Shown here piece after piece: positions 34,283 through 43,354 of a DNA stretch of 64,000 nucleotides. Below the pieces are notes generated by a model. That model was not told the origin of the DNA, searched no databases, and saw only the letters and a list, made by a program, of their open reading frames with translations. The stretch spans positions 132,659 through 196,658 of the forward strand of contig CAWISP010000024.1 of assembly GCA_963838775.1 (NCBI GenBank), written 5' to 3'. The DNA is from Chersky-840 sp963838775 (GTDB taxonomy: Bacteria > Actinomycetota > Acidimicrobiia > Acidimicrobiales > UBA8190). The position numbers and the translations under genes were made by a program. The first letter of the stretch is position 1, and each line of letters starts with the position of its first letter.

Positions 34283-35059
34283 ATGCCGGGAAGCACAGTT
34301 TTGGAATGTGAGGACCAGGGCACCTCTCGCTGGGCACCAAGACCGAGATGCGGGGCCGTGGCTGCCATCACCCAGTCCCCTGAGACGATCAGGCGGGTGG
34401 TCGTCGTTCTCTCCGGAGCGGGCACCCGGTCATGTGGTCGCTACCCCACCCTCGCTCTCCCTACCGACTTCCTCCATCGTCAGGTCACCGAGCGCCTATA
34501 CCGAGCCGTCGACGGCGACGAACTGGTGCACCCGCCCTGGTTCGGACTAGCCCCGCCGGACTGGACCTACTCCTGGATCCGACCGGTGCTGGAACGCAAG
34601 CTGGCGAAGTACCCAGGCCGACGGTTTCTGTTCATCGGGCACTCGCTGGGCGGCTATCTGGGCGCACTCTTCGCCCATGGGCACAGCGACCTGGATATCA
34701 CAACCGTCGCCATCGCCTCGCCCTTCGGGGCGGTGACCGGTATGCCCGGTTCTGGACGCGTCTTCGCCGTAGGTGCCGAGCACCTGCGCCAGCATCGCCG
34801 GGCGCTGGGCGATCGGGCGCCGTCGCTGACCCTGATCGCTAGTGACGGCGATCGGCTGATCCGAACGTCCTCGGCACTGCCGGTCATGCCGGGAGCCAAG
34901 CGGGTCCTGCTGACCACCGATCGCCAGGCAACGGATTCAGACCCCGAGCGGGTCATCGTCGACAGACCACCCGGTCACGTGGGGCTGATCAACCACCCGG
35001 AGGTACTGACTCGCATCGGCGTCGTCAGTGCCTCATCCTCGGGAGCGGGTACCGGCTGA
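34283..35059 (+). CDS. Alpha/beta-hydrolase fold protein
   Basis: A 258-residue protein. The nucleophile elbow is RRFLFIGHSLGGYLGALFAHG (Ser in GHSLG), preceded by VVVVLSGAGTRS as the first strand and followed by an acidic candidate in LIASDGDRLIR and a C-terminal His in PPGHVGLINHPEV. This is the complete Ser-Asp-His set of lipase/esterase-type enzymes. ATG 34283 has GGGGGA six bases upstream; a GTG at 34397 directly before the first strand is an alternative, as residues 1-38 look unlike a domain. The substrate is unknown. It follows the IS3 element. Confidence 0.72.
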   Translation: MPGSTVLECEDQGTSRWAPRPRCGAVAAITQSPETIRRVVVVLSGAGTRSCGRYPTLALPTDFLHRQVTERLYRAVDGDELVHPPWFGLAPPDWTYSWIRPVLERKLAKYPGRRFLFIGHSLGGYLGALFAHGHSDLDITTVAIASPFGAVTGMPGSGRVFAVGAEHLRQHRRALGDRAPSLTLIASDGDRLIRTSSALPVMPGAKRVLLTTDRQATDSDPERVIVDRPPGHVGLINHPEVLTRIGVVSASSSGAGTG

Positions 35060-35076
35060 GTCATCCCTTGAGGCTG

Positions 35077-35850
35077 TTAGCCGAGAGGGATGCCCGGTGG
35101 CAGTCGGACTTCACGTTCAGCCGTCCCCCTTGCGCCCCCCGTCAGGGACGCATCGGTGCGCCAGGGCTGCTGGCCGTACTGGTCGAGATGGACGACGGTG
35201 CCGACCGGCTTGCGAGCTTTGCGCCCATAGCGGCCAATCGGCCAACCCAGAGCCACGATGCAGCAGGGCTCGATGCTCAACGGAAGTCTGAGGAGTCGCC
35301 GTGCCACGGTGGTGGACAACAGCGGCATCGTGATGAGCGCCCCTCCAAGGCCGATTGATCTGGCAGCGAGCAGGAGATTCTGGGCGGCTGGGTATATCGA
35401 CCCGTAATGGCTCGAAGCGGCGATTGGTGGTTGGGGGAGAAACGGCACTCGATAACCACCCCGTAGGCAGCACACGACGAGAACCGGGATCTCCTCGAAG
35501 TGGTCGATCTGCCACTGGACCGACTTGTCGATCTTGGTCGCTTGTTCATCCGTTCTGCCATGGCGGCCGAACACTCCGTAGAGCATCCACGCCCGTCGGT
35601 ACTGTGCAGCCAGCCTCGCCTTCACGGCCCGGTCCCTTACGACCACGAACTCCCAGTTCTGCATGTTCGAGCCGGTCGGTGCTTCAAGTGCAAGTTCGAG
35701 ACACCGGAGCACAACATGGTCGCCTATCGGATCGGGCTTGACGCGACGGACTTGCCGTTGTGTGAGCATGGCTTCGGCGATGGGCATGGCCAAGCGAGTT
35801 TCCACCGCAGCCGGATCATCGGTCGGGGTCAGTGAATCATCCATGCCCAA
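35077..35850 (-). CDS. Nitroreductase family protein
   Basis: A 257-residue FMN-dependent oxidoreductase. It has the N-terminal FMN contacts QRQVRRVKPDPI and APTGSNMQNWEFVVVRD, the central helix SIYPAAQNLLLAARSIGLG and the C-terminal IVALGWPIGRYG. It probably reduces nitro-aromatics, quinones or other electron-poor rings with NAD(P)H. It is convergent with the alpha/beta hydrolase gene, with 17 bases between stops. ATG 35850 is used; the second ATG two codons later is equally possible. It is intact, unlike many neighbours. Confidence 0.87.
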   Translation of the reverse strand: MGMDDSLTPTDDPAAVETRLAMPIAEAMLTQRQVRRVKPDPIGDHVVLRCLELALEAPTGSNMQNWEFVVVRDRAVKARLAAQYRRAWMLYGVFGRHGRTDEQATKIDKSVQWQIDHFEEIPVLVVCCLRGGYRVPFLPQPPIAASSHYGSIYPAAQNLLLAARSIGLGGALITMPLLSTTVARRLLRLPLSIEPCCIVALGWPIGRYGRKARKPVGTVVHLDQYGQQPWRTDASLTGGARGTAEREVRLPPGIPLG

Positions 35851-36118
35851 AGTGTGGCGGATCTACGAGGTCCTGCCCGGGCGGAACCGGCCTGATTAGG
35901 TCCCTTATGCAAGCACCACCAGGAAAATCCCGTGGGGAAGACCCCCCGTCGTCGCCGTCGGTGGCGGGGAACAGGGGGACTGGTCGGGGTGATATCGGGC
36001 GGGTTTCAGCCCGGGACCCACTGCCCGCAACCCGGCAGGGATCGGGCAAAGGCGCTTTCATAGCTGGACAAGTACCGCGAATATGCGTGTTTACAGCACT
36101 CGAGCCCGTTTGAGCTGC

Positions 36119-37274
36119 TCACGTGGCCGTCGGGGAGTCCTCGTGTCCGAACCACCGAGCGACTCGCGTGGACCCCCACTCTCGCTTCTCCTCGGAGAGT
36201 GCAGCAGTGGGTGCGCTGAACTTTGCGACCGGTGTGTCGTAGGAGAGGAAATCGACGTCGATTCGCCCCACGAGGTCATCACCTAACTCCACGTAGCACC
36301 CCGAAGCGCCGTCGTACCGGGGGCGGGACACTCCCGTCGGTGAGCTGGGAGATGAGCACCTTGGCGACGGTTGTCGCCTCGCCTTCGGCGATCCCTCCGG
36401 CACGAGGGACCGGTGCGCTCGTCACGTCGCCGACGGCAAAGACGCCGGGGAACTTGGTAGCGAAGGTGGCTGGGTCGACGGGGATCCATCCGTCCTCGGC
36501 CAGAGCGGAAGCGGCGACGACCTCGGGAGCACAGTGGACTGGGATCCCCAAGAAGAGGTCGTACGGCAACTGCCGCCCGTCATCCACATGTGCGACGTGA
36601 TGCTCGGGGTCGAGCCGGGTCACCCTCGACGAGGGCCAGTACTCTATTCCGTGCTCCTCGAGGATGGCCACGATCGCCAACGAGGTTTTCTTCGAGATCG
36701 GAATCGGCATCGGCATCGGGCTGACAAGGTGGATGGTCGACGATTCACGCAGTCCGCGCCGGGAGAGGTAGTCGTGGAGAAGCAGTGCGGTCTCGTTTGG
36801 CGCCCCGGGGCACTTGAAGACCGGACCGAGCACACTAATGACGACGGCGCCACCATCGAAACCGGCCAGGGCGTCACGGGCTCGCTCGGCGCCTGCGGGC
36901 GAGTAGAACTCGTACCCGTCCTCCGCCAGGCCCGGCGTAGCCGCCACGTCGTAGTCAGCGCCGAGCGCGACCACGAGAATATCGGCGTCGTAGGTCGCTG
37001 CGTCGGTGACGACTCGGCGACGCTCGGGATCAATTGCGGTAATCGTCTCTTGTCGGAACTCAACGCCAGGCTTGGCGATCTGTCGATATGGATTCCACAC
37101 CTCGGAGGCTTGGCGTCGACCGAACATGACATCGAGCTTCGAGAACCCGAAGATGAACGAATCGTTCTTGTCGATGAGCGTGATGTGCACCTTGTCGGGG
37201 ACCGACTCGGACAGCCCGGTCACGAGCTCGAGGCCGCCGAAGCCAGCTCCGAGGACGACGACATGTTTGGGCAT
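36119..37274 (-). pseudogene. Sulfide:quinone-reductase-like FAD oxidoreductase, frameshift near 3' end
   Basis: A flavoprotein of about 384 residues. ATG 37274 precedes KHVVVLGAGFGGLELVTGL, the FAD loop. It also has IDKNDSFIFGFSKLDVMFGR, an NAD-type strand VVISVLGPVFKCPGAPNE, with a Cys at the active-site region, and FPGVFAVGDVTSAPVPRAGG, the second FAD site. After TDGSVPPP the frame shifts by one base to YDGASGCYVELGDDLVGR and continues to ARWFGHEDSPTAT at 36119. SQR and FCSD enzymes oxidise sulfide; only one conserved Cys is evident, so other NDH-2-like roles are possible. The indel lies in a C-rich run near 36310. Confidence 0.8.
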
Positions 37275-37337
37275 GGGGGCACGGTAACAGGGCTCTTGAC
37301 TCCTGGCGTCCGCGGACGGTGTCCGTGAGATGCCGTT

Positions 37338-37616
37338 GTGGCGTTCCAGGTCGATCAGGTCGACCCGATCTATCACGCCGGGTGGAGCGTGCTCGCCGTC
37401 GGCGAAGCCCGGGTGCTGGAAGACGCGACCACAATGTCTTGGGCATCGCATTTGCCATTGCGTGCCTGGGCACCACGCGTGCGAGATCGTTTGGTTCGCA
37501 TCGTGCCCGAGTTCATCTCGGGCAGACGAATCATCCCCGGTCACGACGAACCTCTGCCCTGGCCTAGGGCCTTAGCACAGGACAGCCCGCTGCAACTGCT
37601 ACCGATGATTGTCTAG
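37338..37616 (+). pseudogene. Pyridoxamine-5'-phosphate-oxidase-like (FMN-binding) protein, C-terminal fragment
   Basis: Ninety-two codons match the end of split-barrel FMN proteins: VAFQVDQVDPIYHAGWSVLA, VGEARVLED, LRAWAPRVRDRLVRIVPEFI and SGRRI. The N-terminal half is absent and replaced by sequence running into the neighbouring flavoprotein promoter. Such proteins are often F420- or FMN-dependent oxidoreductases. A short inverted repeat AGAGCC-CTTTT-GGCTCT overlaps the stop (37615-37631) and might act as a weak terminator. Confidence 0.6.
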
Positions 37617-37776
37617 AGCCCTTTTGGCTCTACCCAGACCTGCGCTACCGCTCGGTGAACTGTTCAGGGCGGATGGCGTCGTTGAGGCGGGACCTTCGGC
37701 CCTGGACCACATGTGCGTTCGAGCACAAGCTGATCAAGAAGCCTCGGGAACGAGGTGAGATCGAAAGGGGAATGCC

Positions 37777-38388
37777 ATGCGGCGGAAGACCTTCGACATG
37801 CTGCTGAGCGCCGGGGGCGCCGTCCTCGTCGCCGTCCTCCTTGCCGCCGGCGCACTGGGATTGTGGGGCCACAGCTTCGCCAACAGCAACGTGCACAACC
37901 AGCTATCCCAGCAGCAGATCACCTTCCCGCCTGCGGCAGCATTCGCCCACGCCAAGGTGGGCACGGAGATCACACCCAGCATGATCCCTTCGGTATCGCA
38001 GTACGCCGGGCAGCAGCTCACCACCGGCCAGCAGGCCGAGGCCTACGCGGATGACTTCATCGCCGTGCACCTCCAGGAGATCGGCGGGGGCCTGACCTAC
38101 GCCCAGCTGTCGGCCAAGGCCCTGGCACTGCCCAAGGGCTCCCCCGCCTACACCGCGGCTGAGGCCAAGGTCCAGACCGTGTTCCAGGGCACGACCCTTC
38201 GTGGGCTGTTGCTCGAGGCCTACGCCTTCTGGACCTTTGGTCAGATCGCCCTGGTGGCGGCCATCGTCTCCTTTGTGTTGGCCGGAATCATGCTGATCCT
38301 GACCCTGCTCGGGGTAGTCCACCTCCGTCGGGTGCCCGCAGATGCGGAGTTTCCGGCGCCTCACGACGGGAAGCATTCAGCGCCATGA
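37777..38388 (+). CDS. Membrane protein with two transmembrane helices, unknown function
   Basis: A 203-residue protein. Helix 1 is near the N-terminus (SAGGAVLVAVLLAAGALGLW) and helix 2 near residue 155-180 (FGQIALVAAIVSFVLAGIM). Between them is a 115-residue extracytoplasmic domain rich in Gln, Ala and Thr, with ITPSMIPSVSQYAGQQLTTG. ATG 37777 has AAGGGGAA upstream. Proteins of this shape are widespread and unannotated in actinobacteria. Neighbours are the PPOX fragment and an IS110 element, which give no hint of function. Confidence 0.72.
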   Translation: MRRKTFDMLLSAGGAVLVAVLLAAGALGLWGHSFANSNVHNQLSQQQITFPPAAAFAHAKVGTEITPSMIPSVSQYAGQQLTTGQQAEAYADDFIAVHLQEIGGGLTYAQLSAKALALPKGSPAYTAAEAKVQTVFQGTTLRGLLLEAYAFWTFGQIALVAAIVSFVLAGIMLILTLLGVVHLRRVPADAEFPAPHDGKHSAP

Positions 38389-38764
38389 CGTAAGTGGACG
38401 AACCTGGTTTACCTGCGAAGACCCGATTCCTAAACCTTCAACAGCGTCGATGATCTTTGCCACGAGCATGTCAAACAGGCCATCCGGTAAGTGCCAGTGA
38501 TGATTGATGAATGGTCGGTTCGGGGATCCACCGCTGGTCGAGGATCCGCCGATACGGTCCGCTGTCCTCGGGTTCATGGTTTGACTTGTCGGCGGCATTG
38601 ACGCTTCGGCTGTCTTGTAGGCAGCTTGTCAACCGTGGCTTGGGGCACATAGGGCACGCCCCGTTCCGGAGGGGTGATGGTCCAGCCTGTTGACGCAGGC
38701 CGGGTTACACCGTCGCTCCGTCCCGGGACGTGCGTGCCACCCCTTGACCATTAGAGAAGAAGGG
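38389..38764. other. Upstream region of IS110, 376 bases
   Basis: No gene is supported. The 120 bases before 38765 probably belong to the IS110 end and may encode its bridge RNA, since the insertion element's recombinase starts right after. GAGAAGAAGGG is its ribosome site. Confidence 0.4.
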
Positions 38765-39811
38765 ATGGCAATGACCATCGTAGAAGGAACCCGCACAGTG
38801 ACGGGCGGAGTCGACACACACCTGGATGTCCATGTGGCCGCGGTGCTGGATTCGGTCGGTGGCCTGTTGGGCGTCGAGTCGTTCGCCGCCAGCCCGGCAG
38901 GGTATCGAGAGTTGCTGAAGTGGATGAGCTCGTTCGGTCCGGTCGACCGCGTCGGCGTCGAGGGCACCGGGGCCTATGGCGCCGGGCTGTCGCGCTACCT
39001 GCACCACAACGGGGTGGCCGTCATCGAGGTGGACCGGGCTAACCGCCAGGCCCGACGCCAGGCGGGGAAGTCCGACCCGGCCGACGCCGTCGAGGCGGCC
39101 CGAGCAGCCCAGTCCGGCCGGGCCCACGGAGTAGCCAAAACCCGGGACGGCAGCGTCGAGGCGATCCGTGCGTTGCTCGTCACCAGACGCTCGGCGCGCG
39201 CCATGCGCGTCAAAACGCTCGTTCAGATTCGCCATCTGTCTTTCACTGGCCCCGATGAGCTGCGAGAACGTCTGGTGGGTGTGTCCTCGAGAATGCTGGC
39301 TCGTGAAGCTGCCGCGCTGCGTCCACGGGCCACTGGTGACCCGGTTGTGTATGCCACCAAGCTATCCGTCCAGACGCTGGGCCGTCGGGCATTGGCCCTC
39401 GAGGAAGAGGCCGAACGCATCGAAGAGCTCCTCGCCGAACTGGTGGGGAAAACTGCGCCCAGTCTGATGGCGTTGCACGGTGTCGGCGTTGACGGCGCCG
39501 CCTCACTCCTCGTCGCCGCCGGCGACAATCCCGAACGACTCCGATCCGAGGCGGCCTGGGCCCATCTTTGCGGGGTCTCGCCCATCGAGGCATCGTCAGG
39601 GAAGGTCACTCGCCATCGCCTCAACCGCGGTGGCAATCGGCAAGCCAATAGCGCCCTGTGGCGCATCGTCCTGGTGCGCATGGTTAGTCACCCGCCCACG
39701 CGTGCCTACGTGGAGCGGCGCACCAAGGAAGGCCGCTCCAAGCTCGAGATCATGCGCATGCTGAAGCGTTATGTCGCCCGCGAGGTATACCGACACCTGC
39801 CTCGCCCCTGA
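38765..39811 (+). CDS. IS110-family recombinase, apparently intact
   Basis: A 348-residue IS110 protein, third of its family here. DEDD residues appear in GGVDTHLDVHVAAVLD, VGVEGTGAYGAGLSRYL and GKSDPADAVEAARAA. The Tnp20 part has MALHGVGVDGAASLLVAAGD and the Ser-rich segment SPIEASSGKVTRHRLNRGG, with the nucleophile Ser candidate. ATG 38765 follows GAGAAGAAGGG. The C-terminus (AREVYRHLPRP) is complete, so this element may be active. It resembles the 29.3 kb gene more than the 27.6 kb one. Confidence 0.9.
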   Translation: MAMTIVEGTRTVTGGVDTHLDVHVAAVLDSVGGLLGVESFAASPAGYRELLKWMSSFGPVDRVGVEGTGAYGAGLSRYLHHNGVAVIEVDRANRQARRQAGKSDPADAVEAARAAQSGRAHGVAKTRDGSVEAIRALLVTRRSARAMRVKTLVQIRHLSFTGPDELRERLVGVSSRMLAREAAALRPRATGDPVVYATKLSVQTLGRRALALEEEAERIEELLAELVGKTAPSLMALHGVGVDGAASLLVAAGDNPERLRSEAAWAHLCGVSPIEASSGKVTRHRLNRGGNRQANSALWRIVLVRMVSHPPTRAYVERRTKEGRSKLEIMRMLKRYVAREVYRHLPRP

Positions 39812-40067
39812 TCGCTGCGAGCGGCGGGTCTGGCCCCATACGTGCCTGACGCCTCCGGGCTGTCTTTCAAGCGATCTGCCGGCCCGCCGTTCCAGCTACA
39901 CGCGATCTCGTGGAGCTTGGCCTAATAGAAGCTTGCCCCTCACCCACGAGCGGCCCATCACTGGTCTGCCAGCAACCACGACAACTCGCCCCTTGACATC
40001 AATAGAAGCATCGCTTGCGCGCTATGGCTTGGGGCCATGGAGGGGTCCGTGGGCCATCCGATATCGC

Positions 40068-40424
40068 TCATAGGGCGCGCCCAACCGGAACGGACCGAAG
40101 GGTGCACAGATCAGCCGGCCCACCACCCCGACCGTCCGTGCTCCTTGTGGTCGAAATCGGCGATCTGTACCTATGCCCGGCGTTCTCGGCCCTGGGGATC
40201 CCGCTCGGGACACCTTGCGTGACCAGAACTCGACGAATGGTGCTTGGGTCAACGGACAAAGCCCCACCTACGGCAACGAGCGACCAGCCCGAACGATAAA
40301 GCGACGCAGCTTTGTCGATCGCTTCCTGGCCGAGCTTCGGATATCGCCTCGGTACGCCCTCTCGACGCATGCACTCGATAACCGTCTGCCGGGTGATCCC
40401 AAAGCGTTGGGCGAGCTGTTTCAC
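40068..40424 (-). pseudogene. Recombinase-type helix-turn-helix protein fragment
   Basis: The frame encodes KQLAQRFGITRQTVIECMRR and a second HTH-like unit ASLYRSGWSLVAVGGALSV with DPSTIRRVL, like the C-terminal DNA-binding part of serine recombinases. Upstream of the GTG at 40424 the same frame stays open without a start codon to about 40575 (RRLRPDERRQLKSEYLSG), where it meets repeat copy C. The last third (after about 40200) looks unrelated. The catalytic domain is absent, so this is a remnant. A stand-alone HTH protein is the alternative. Confidence 0.55.
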
Positions 40425-40577
40425 TTCGACCCCTGAGAGGTACTCGGACTTGAGTTGACGCCGTTCGTCGGGTCGGAGGCGGCGCTGATGTTGCCTCGGA
40501 GGGCGTTCTGAGGTCGGATCTGACGATTCGAGACAGGCGGTGCTCAGGAGTCTCTGCAGGTCAACAGGGGTGCGAGG

Positions 40578-40805
40578 GGGGGTTGGAGTAACGTCCTATT
40601 ACCTCCACTTATATGACAAGAGAGTGCTGACTCTCGAACCATTCACCGCAAGGTCCTCGTGGCTTCGAGTTGACTCGGGCGCCTCCAGCGATCGGTGACG
40701 TCCACGGAATCGGGGCAACTCCACCCTCGACGTTGGCGGCATCAGTGGAGCTCTGCTTCACGTATGGGAGTGATCCGGGCGGATTTGTCCTAGGCCATCG
40801 CACTG
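40578..40805 (+). repeat. tRNA-3'-end repeat, copy C (right arm)
   Basis: GGTTGGAGTAACGTCCTATT and ACCTCCACTTATATGACAAG lead into AGAGTGCTGACTCTCGAACC, then about 150 bases that match 59835-60060 (GGCTTCGAGTTGACTCGGG, ATCGGGGCAACTCCACCC). The core also matches copies A and D. It sits at the end of the recombinase-type remnant. Confidence 0.7.
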
Positions 40806-41182
40806 CGATTGGCGGCTTTGGTGCGCACGGCGAGTGGAGCAGGATAGGTTGCTTATTTTTCAAACCCTTCGCTCCTTGGCGCAGAGCTCTGATCAGGCAC
40901 AGTTTCATTCCTTCATCCGTTGCGCGTCGCGCCACGGCAGAGCGGTGTCCCTTCGTCACACTGAGCCATCCTGATCTGGGGCGTAGGCCTAGCCGGCGGA
41001 TGCCGGGTGGGGTGCTCGAGGCGATTAGCACAGGACGACCCGAACCGCTCCCGGCGGCATTATCGAGCTGCCTAGGACTCGGTCTCAGTCACGAGCACGG
41101 TCCCACAAAGATGACGGTGGCTTGGTGATCCTGGGTGGTTCCGAGTTTGGGGACCCCGAACCTGTCGGATAGGGTCGCCGGG
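40806..41182. other. Intergenic region, 377 bases, nothing recognised
   Basis: Only short frames without domains are present between repeat copy C and the thiamine enzyme gene. It presumably holds the promoter of the latter. Confidence 0.35.
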
Positions 41183-42805
41183 GTGGCAGAACGCGTCACT
41201 TGTCAGGCAGGGGAGCTGGCGGTCGCTGCCCTCGCCGGCTTCGGAATCGACACCATCTTCACCCTCAACGGCGGGCATATTTGGCCACTTTACGATGGTG
41301 CCCGCACACACGGCATGCGCATCATCGACACCAGGCACGAGCAATCGGCGACCTGGGCTGCCGAGGCATGGGCCAAGCTCACCCGTGGACCGGGCGTGGC
41401 CGTGCTTACCGCAGGCCCGGGAGTCACAAACGGCGTCAGCGCGATGACCTCCGCCTATTTCAACGGTGCACCACTGGTGGTGATCGGCGGGCGCGCCCCG
41501 CAAGGTCAGTGGGGTTCGGGATCGCTCCAGGAGCTCGACCATGTCCCCATCGTCGCCACCGTCACCAAGACCGCCTCCACCGTCATCGACCCCGCCGACA
41601 CCGCTAAGACGATCCAATCAGCGGTGCTCGCCGCCCTGGCACCCCACCGGGGCCCGGTGTTCGTGGATATTCCCGTAGACGTGCTCTTCGCCAGCGCTGA
41701 TGCCGAGGTGCCCGACCCCGGTCACCCCCCTGACATCGATCCCGACCCCGAGGAGATTGCGCGGGCGGCGGCCATGATCGCCGACGCGTCACGTCCCGCT
41801 GTCATCGCCGGCAGCGACGTGTACTGGGCAGGCGCATGGCATGCACTAGCACGTGCCGTCGAGCACCTACGGGTTCCGTGCTTCGCGAACGGCATGGGGC
41901 GAGGCTGCCTGCCGGCGGACCACGTGCTGTCGTTCAACCGCACACGAGGTTTGCTCAAGTCGGAGGCGGACGTTGTCGTGGTGGTAGGAACACCTCTCGA
42001 CTTCCGGCTCGGCTTCGGCCGATACGGTGACGCCCGTGTGATTCACATCACCGATCACCCTCGTGGTCGCGCCATGCACGTCCCCACGGCAGTTGGACCC
42101 TCCGGCAACCTCGGGCTTATTTTGGAAGGTCTGGCAGCATGGACAGGGGACCGGGTGGACCACGAGCCGTGGATCACCCGTCTCCGCGATTCCGAGCGCG
42201 CCGCGGCCTGGGCCGAGCGGGACCTGCTCGAAGCGGCCAACGATCCCATCAAGCCCACGCGCGTCTTCGGAGAGCTGAAACGGAGGTTGGCCCGCGATGC
42301 GATCGTCATCTGCGACGGCGGAGACTTCGCCTCATACGCGGGCAAGCACATCGAGGCCTTCAACCCCGGGACCTGGCTGGATACCGGGCCCTACGGGTGT
42401 CTGGGAAACGGCCCCGGATACGCCATCGCCGCCCGGCTGGCCCACCCCTCCGCCCAGGTCGTAACCGTCTTGGGCGATGGCGCGGCGGGGTTCTCGCTCA
42501 TGGAGGTGGACACCATGGTCCGTCACCGGCTGCCCGCCGTACTGGTCGTAGGCAACAACGGGATCTGGGGACTCGAGAAGCATCCCATGCGCGCCATCTA
42601 CGGCTGGGACGCAGCCTGCGACCTCCAACCACAGTGTCGCTATGACCGAGTAGTGGAGGCGCTCGGCGGTGGCGGCGAAATGGTGGTGGATCCGCAAGAC
42701 ATCGGCCCAGCCCTGGATCGCGCCTTCGCGGCCGATGTGCCCTACCTGGTCAACGTCGTGACCGATCCAAAGGACGCGTACCCACGCAGCTCCGACCTGG
42801 CCTAA
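41183..42805 (+). CDS. IlvG-like thiamine-diphosphate enzyme (acetolactate synthase family)
   Basis: A 540-residue ThDP enzyme very like the mycobacterial acetolactate-synthase-family protein IlvG. The PYR domain has FTLNGGHIWPLYDGA and the catalytic Glu in DTRHEQSATWAAEAW; the middle domain holds a nucleotide-type fold; the PP domain carries the ThDP motif GDGAAGFSLMEVDTM with VVGNNGIWGLEKHPM about 30 residues later. It ends TDPKDAYPRSSDLA, as IlvG does. GTG 41183 is favoured. No regulatory subunit follows. IlvG proteins may act as acetolactate synthase or as 2-hydroxyacyl-CoA lyase/oxalyl-CoA decarboxylase; the lack of a small subunit makes the latter possible. Confidence 0.85.
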   Translation: MAERVTCQAGELAVAALAGFGIDTIFTLNGGHIWPLYDGARTHGMRIIDTRHEQSATWAAEAWAKLTRGPGVAVLTAGPGVTNGVSAMTSAYFNGAPLVVIGGRAPQGQWGSGSLQELDHVPIVATVTKTASTVIDPADTAKTIQSAVLAALAPHRGPVFVDIPVDVLFASADAEVPDPGHPPDIDPDPEEIARAAAMIADASRPAVIAGSDVYWAGAWHALARAVEHLRVPCFANGMGRGCLPADHVLSFNRTRGLLKSEADVVVVVGTPLDFRLGFGRYGDARVIHITDHPRGRAMHVPTAVGPSGNLGLILEGLAAWTGDRVDHEPWITRLRDSERAAAWAERDLLEAANDPIKPTRVFGELKRRLARDAIVICDGGDFASYAGKHIEAFNPGTWLDTGPYGCLGNGPGYAIAARLAHPSAQVVTVLGDGAAGFSLMEVDTMVRHRLPAVLVVGNNGIWGLEKHPMRAIYGWDAACDLQPQCRYDRVVEALGGGGEMVVDPQDIGPALDRAFAADVPYLVNVVTDPKDAYPRSSDLA

Positions 42806-42832
42806 TCCCGGTTGCGTGCAACGTCAACCCCT

Positions 42833-43129
42833 TCAGGGGCTGCGATCGGCTATGTGCCCCAAGGTCAGCGCGATGCCCTCGAAATGCGTGCTTGTCGACT
42901 CGGGTCGGCGCTGACGGACGGTCACCTCGACGCTCCGGGACGAGCTGCTGGCGGAGCGGTGGAATGCCCGGGAGGCGGCTCTCGATAAGCGGCACCGCCG
43001 CCTGAGCGAGTATCGGCCGGCTGTCGCCGGGTCCAGCACCATGACGGCCATGGTGTGGAGCGGATAGCCGGGGCCTTCGAGCCCGAGAAATGCTGCGTCG
43101 AGGGGTCCTGTTCGTCGCATCCGAACCAC
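42833..43129 (-). pseudogene. Wax ester synthase/DGAT, N-terminal remnant
   Basis: The first 40 codons (from ATG near 43120) read RRTGPLDAAFLGLEGPGYPL and HTMAVMVLDPATAG, the start of a WS/DGAT acyltransferase. After this the frame becomes disordered; a neighbouring frame still shows ESRLPGIPPLRQQLVPE, the next family segment. The catalytic HHxxxDG and the rest are absent. It is a decayed third member of the family present intact at 46.3 and 60.2 kb. Confidence 0.65.
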
Positions 43130-43354
43130 CCTCGTGATCAGAATGCCACAATGTCACACGACCAGACGGCATTGGGCGCCTCGGCCCATCTTCGACCGCC
43201 GGAAAGGGCCGAGTCAGGGCTTAACGGCCCGAAACGCGGGCCACGGGCCCCTTGGGTGGGTGAGCTCGAGCGAGTCCGGAGAGCAACTCTTGGGACTGTC
43301 GGCCCTGTCGCCTGGCAGGCCGGATGGGTGAGCCTGACATGGTAGGGGAGGGAG

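Noticed and set aside
37615..37631. Short hairpin AGAGCC-CTTTT-GGCTCT as a terminator
   Set aside because: The stem is only six pairs and no T-run follows, so it is mentioned with the adjacent gene but not called.
41183..42805. A second YerE-like sugar enzyme
   Set aside because: Motifs and the C-terminal end match the mycobacterial IlvG type, and no sugar nucleotide genes are near.
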